Below are positions 14,652-15,956 of a DNA stretch of 15,956 bases, in pieces. How positions within the stretch are numbered: the stretch's first letter is position 1; each line of letters starts with the position of its first letter. Source of the stretch: GCA-002731945 sp036344135 (GTDB lineage: Bacteria; Pseudomonadota; Alphaproteobacteria; MED-G09); assembly GCA_036344135.1 (NCBI GenBank), contig JAYYUG010000094.1:1-15956 (forward strand), written 5' to 3'. The translations under genes were made by a program, and so were the position numbers. Under the pieces are notes generated by a model. The model made no database searches, had not been told where the DNA came from, and was given only the letters and a program-made list of their open reading frames with translations.

Positions 14652-14993
14652 TTAATCTTCTACATTTTTAACTTCTTTTAAAATTTCTTCATCAAGTTTC
14701 CGCTTTTCACTATCATTCAGATCTATAATTTTTTGTCTTGAGGAGTTGATTAATTCCAATGATTTTGATTTCGCCTCTGTAATTTTTATCTCCAGTTCTT
14801 CTATTGCCATATCAGCATCACCTGATAGGGCTTTTGCTTTATCAATATCCTGCGCAATTATATCTTTTCTCTCTTCTATCACATCAGAAATTCTAGGAAG
14901 TGCAACCCTAGAAAGAATCAAATAAAGAATAGAAAGGCTAAGAAAAAGCCAAAATAGTTGTGGAACAAATGTTGAGAAGTCTAGTTGTGGCAT
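14652..14993 (-). CDS. atpF': ATP synthase Fo subunit b', ended early by TAA
   Basis: 113 residues, against about 155-180 usual for b'. It starts MPQLDFSTFVPQLFWLFLSL, with one membrane segment (about 9-28) and the typical b' words LPRISDVIEERKDII, then a charged helix to EEILKEVKNVED and TAA. b' is the second peripheral-stalk chain of alphaproteobacteria and phototrophs; it pairs with b to hold F1 to Fo, and the carboxyl end docks near delta. The stop removes that end, but the next 45 codons continue in the same frame, so a single base change (for example AAA, GAA or CAA to TAA) explains it. It follows atpE by 12 bases. If real, either the truncated protein suffices, the stop is read through, or the gene is dead; a sequence error is also possible. 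Confidence 0.85.
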   Translation of the reverse strand: MPQLDFSTFVPQLFWLFLSLSILYLILSRVALPRISDVIEERKDIIAQDIDKAKALSGDADMAIEELEIKITEAKSKSLELINSSRQKIIDLNDSEKRKLDEEILKEVKNVED

Positions 14994-15005
14994 ATAGAAG
15001 CTTTG

Positions 15006-15233
15006 TTAAAGTACGAACAAAAGGATCAGAGCTACAACTAGTCCAAAAAGTCCTGTAGCCTCAGCGAGAGCAAAGCCAAGGAGTAAATTTGGAAACTGTG
15101 ATTGAGCTGCACTAGGGTTTCTTAACGCTCCCGACAGGTAATTTCCAAATATTGTTCCTATTCCTATGCCTGCGCCTGCTAAAGCTATACAAGCTATTCC
15201 GGCTCCAATTAATTTTGCTGCTTCGGGTTCCAT
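15006..15233 (-). CDS. atpE: ATP synthase Fo subunit c
   Basis: 75 residues, a normal proteolipid. Two membrane hairpin helices: the first has the packing motif AGAGIGIGTIFG (19-30), the polar loop is LRNPSAAQ (37-44), and the second contains the ion-carrying Glu58 in GFALAEATGLFG. There is no Na+-type set of Gln and Ser/Thr ligands around it, so proton use is likely. The Shine-Dalgarno, AAGGAGA seven bases before the ATG, is the best in the Fo cluster, fitting the need for many c copies per ring. The gap to atpB is 28 bases and to atpF' 12 bases. Confidence 0.97.
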   Translation of the reverse strand: MEPEAAKLIGAGIACIALAGAGIGIGTIFGNYLSGALRNPSAAQSQFPNLLLGFALAEATGLFGLVVALILLFVL

Positions 15234-15261
15234 ATTAAATCTCCTTTTAAAAAAATATTAG

Positions 15262-15956
15262 TTAATGCATATGCAATGCATCATTTAAATAGATACATGT
15301 TAAAATAGCAAAAACATATGCTTGTAAAAAAGCAATTAAAATTTCTAATCCGGTAAATGCAACCATTACGGCAAGGGGAAGCCAGCCTCCTAAAAAACCC
15401 ATAAGTATAACAAAACCAGAAAAAACTTTTAGCATGGTATGCCCGGCCATCATGTTGGCAAATAACCTTACTGATAAACTTACCGGACGGGTAAAATATG
15501 AAATAAGCTCTATAACCACTAAAAGCGGTAACATAAAAATTGGAACCCCTTTAGGAACAAAGAATCGAAAAAAGCCCATACCGTGCTTTAAAAAGCCAAT
15601 TATTGTAACTCCAATGAATATAAGCATTGCCAATCCAAATGTTACCGCTATATGGCTTGTAACTGTAAAGCCATAAGGTATCATGCCCAGCATATTAAGA
15701 AAAAGAACGAACATAAAAATAGTAAAGATGAACGGGAAGTAGGTTTTACCCTGCGAACCAACATTCTGCCTTACCATATTTGATACAAATTCATAAGAAA
15801 TTTCTACAACAGATTGTAAACGAGAAGGTATTATAGAATTTTTTCGTATCGAAAATATCATAAAAAAGCTAATTGCCGTAACTGCAATTAACATAAAAAG
15901 TGAGGAATTAGTAAAAGATATATCCAATCCACCCAAATTCAAATCAATGTATTTTT
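15262..15956 (-). CDS. atpB: ATP synthase Fo subunit a (5' end outside the window)
   Basis: The reading frame stays open to the window edge, so the true start is beyond base 15956. A TTG at 15942 is not the start, since KYID just before LNLGGLDISFTNSSLF fits the family's amino end. About 231 of roughly 245-250 residues are present. Several membrane helices are visible. The essential arginine is in RPVSLSVRLFANMMAGH (R159 counting from the TTG), which with Glu58 of subunit c forms the proton path. LGMIPYGFTVTSH and the ending AILTCIYLNDALHMH are also typical. It is the first Fo gene here; atpI may lie upstream, off the window. Confidence 0.95.
   Translation of the reverse strand, partial: KYIDLNLGGLDISFTNSSLFMLIAVTAISFFMIFSIRKNSIIPSRLQSVVEISYEFVSNMVRQNVGSQGKTYFPFIFTIFMFVLFLNMLGMIPYGFTVTSHIAVTFGLAMLIFIGVTIIGFLKHGMGFFRFFVPKGVPIFMLPLLVVIELISYFTRPVSLSVRLFANMMAGHTMLKVFSGFVILMGFLGGWLPLAVMVAFTGLEILIAFLQAYVFAILTCIYLNDALHMH

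Noticed and set aside
15262..15285. Repeated ATGCAT-like bases at the end of atpB
   Set aside because: They encode the conserved ending LNDALHMH; the symmetry comes from His/Met codons.
15940..15942. TTG as the start of atpB
   Set aside because: The frame continues to the window edge with residues that suit the family, so this is an internal Leu.
1..15956. A dedicated defence system, CRISPR array, mobile element or secondary-metabolite cluster
   Set aside because: I find no repeat-spacer pattern, transposase, integrase, toxin-antitoxin pair or nuclease cassette; nearly every base is in recognisable housekeeping genes.

Overview
The window is AT-rich (about one third G+C by eye), almost fully coding, and carries ordinary chromosomal genes. 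It most likely comes from a streamlined alphaproteobacterium, probably marine. The main reasons are the ATP synthase Fo genes in the order a, c, b', b with a separate b' gene, the ETF-QO / family-4-type uracil-DNA glycosylase / MoaB neighbourhood, the QVHFREPG-type dihydroorotase, and a long polyprenyl diphosphate synthase with the MEP-pathway gene ispE. I cannot name a genus. I see no tRNA, rRNA, CRISPR array, insertion sequence or phage gene, and no gene-free stretch longer than 300 bases.

Layout. (1) 1-1404, minus: dihydroorotase (pyrC), followed by the first 25 codons of a probable AcuI/YhdH-type reductase cut by the window edge. (2) 1467-4023, plus, divergent from pyrC: ygfZ (Fe-S cluster repair), tag (3-methyladenine glycosylase) and a FabH-like ketoacyl synthase. 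(3) 4024-5140, the least ordinary part: a promoter-like site, a 78-codon reading frame that looks like the amino end of quinolinate synthase NadA cut off before its catalytic core, and a short-chain dehydrogenase. The latter converges on the 3' end of a pyruvate phosphate dikinase that lacks its PEP/pyruvate domain. (4) 5137-8998, minus: a tRNA m6A-type methyltransferase, a single-chain (alpha2) glycyl-tRNA synthetase and the short ppdK. (5) 9026-10045, plus: ispB, overlapping ispE by 21 bases tail to tail. (6) 10025-12632, minus: ETF-QO then ispE. (7) 12733-14017, plus: uracil-DNA glycosylase and moaB, overlapping by 11 bases. (8) 14025-15956, minus: atpB (5' end outside the window), atpE, atpF' and atpF.

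Functionally the window mixes energy metabolism (Fo sector, ETF-QO, possibly ppdK), isoprenoid and quinone synthesis (ispE, ispB), pyrimidine synthesis (pyrC), DNA repair (tag, UDG), tRNA biology (glyS, methyltransferase), cofactor work (ygfZ, moaB) and fatty-acid chemistry (ketoacyl synthase).

I do not see a convincing new multi-gene system. The strongest anomalies are: an in-frame TAA that splits atpF', with 45 well-conserved-looking codons continuing in the same frame; the two-domain PPDK; the nadA head fragment; the fact that the SDR sits between these two 3'-truncated genes; the alpha2 GlyRS in a neighbourhood where I would expect glyQ/glyS; and metal or Fe-S ligand changes in dihydroorotase and uracil-DNA glycosylase.
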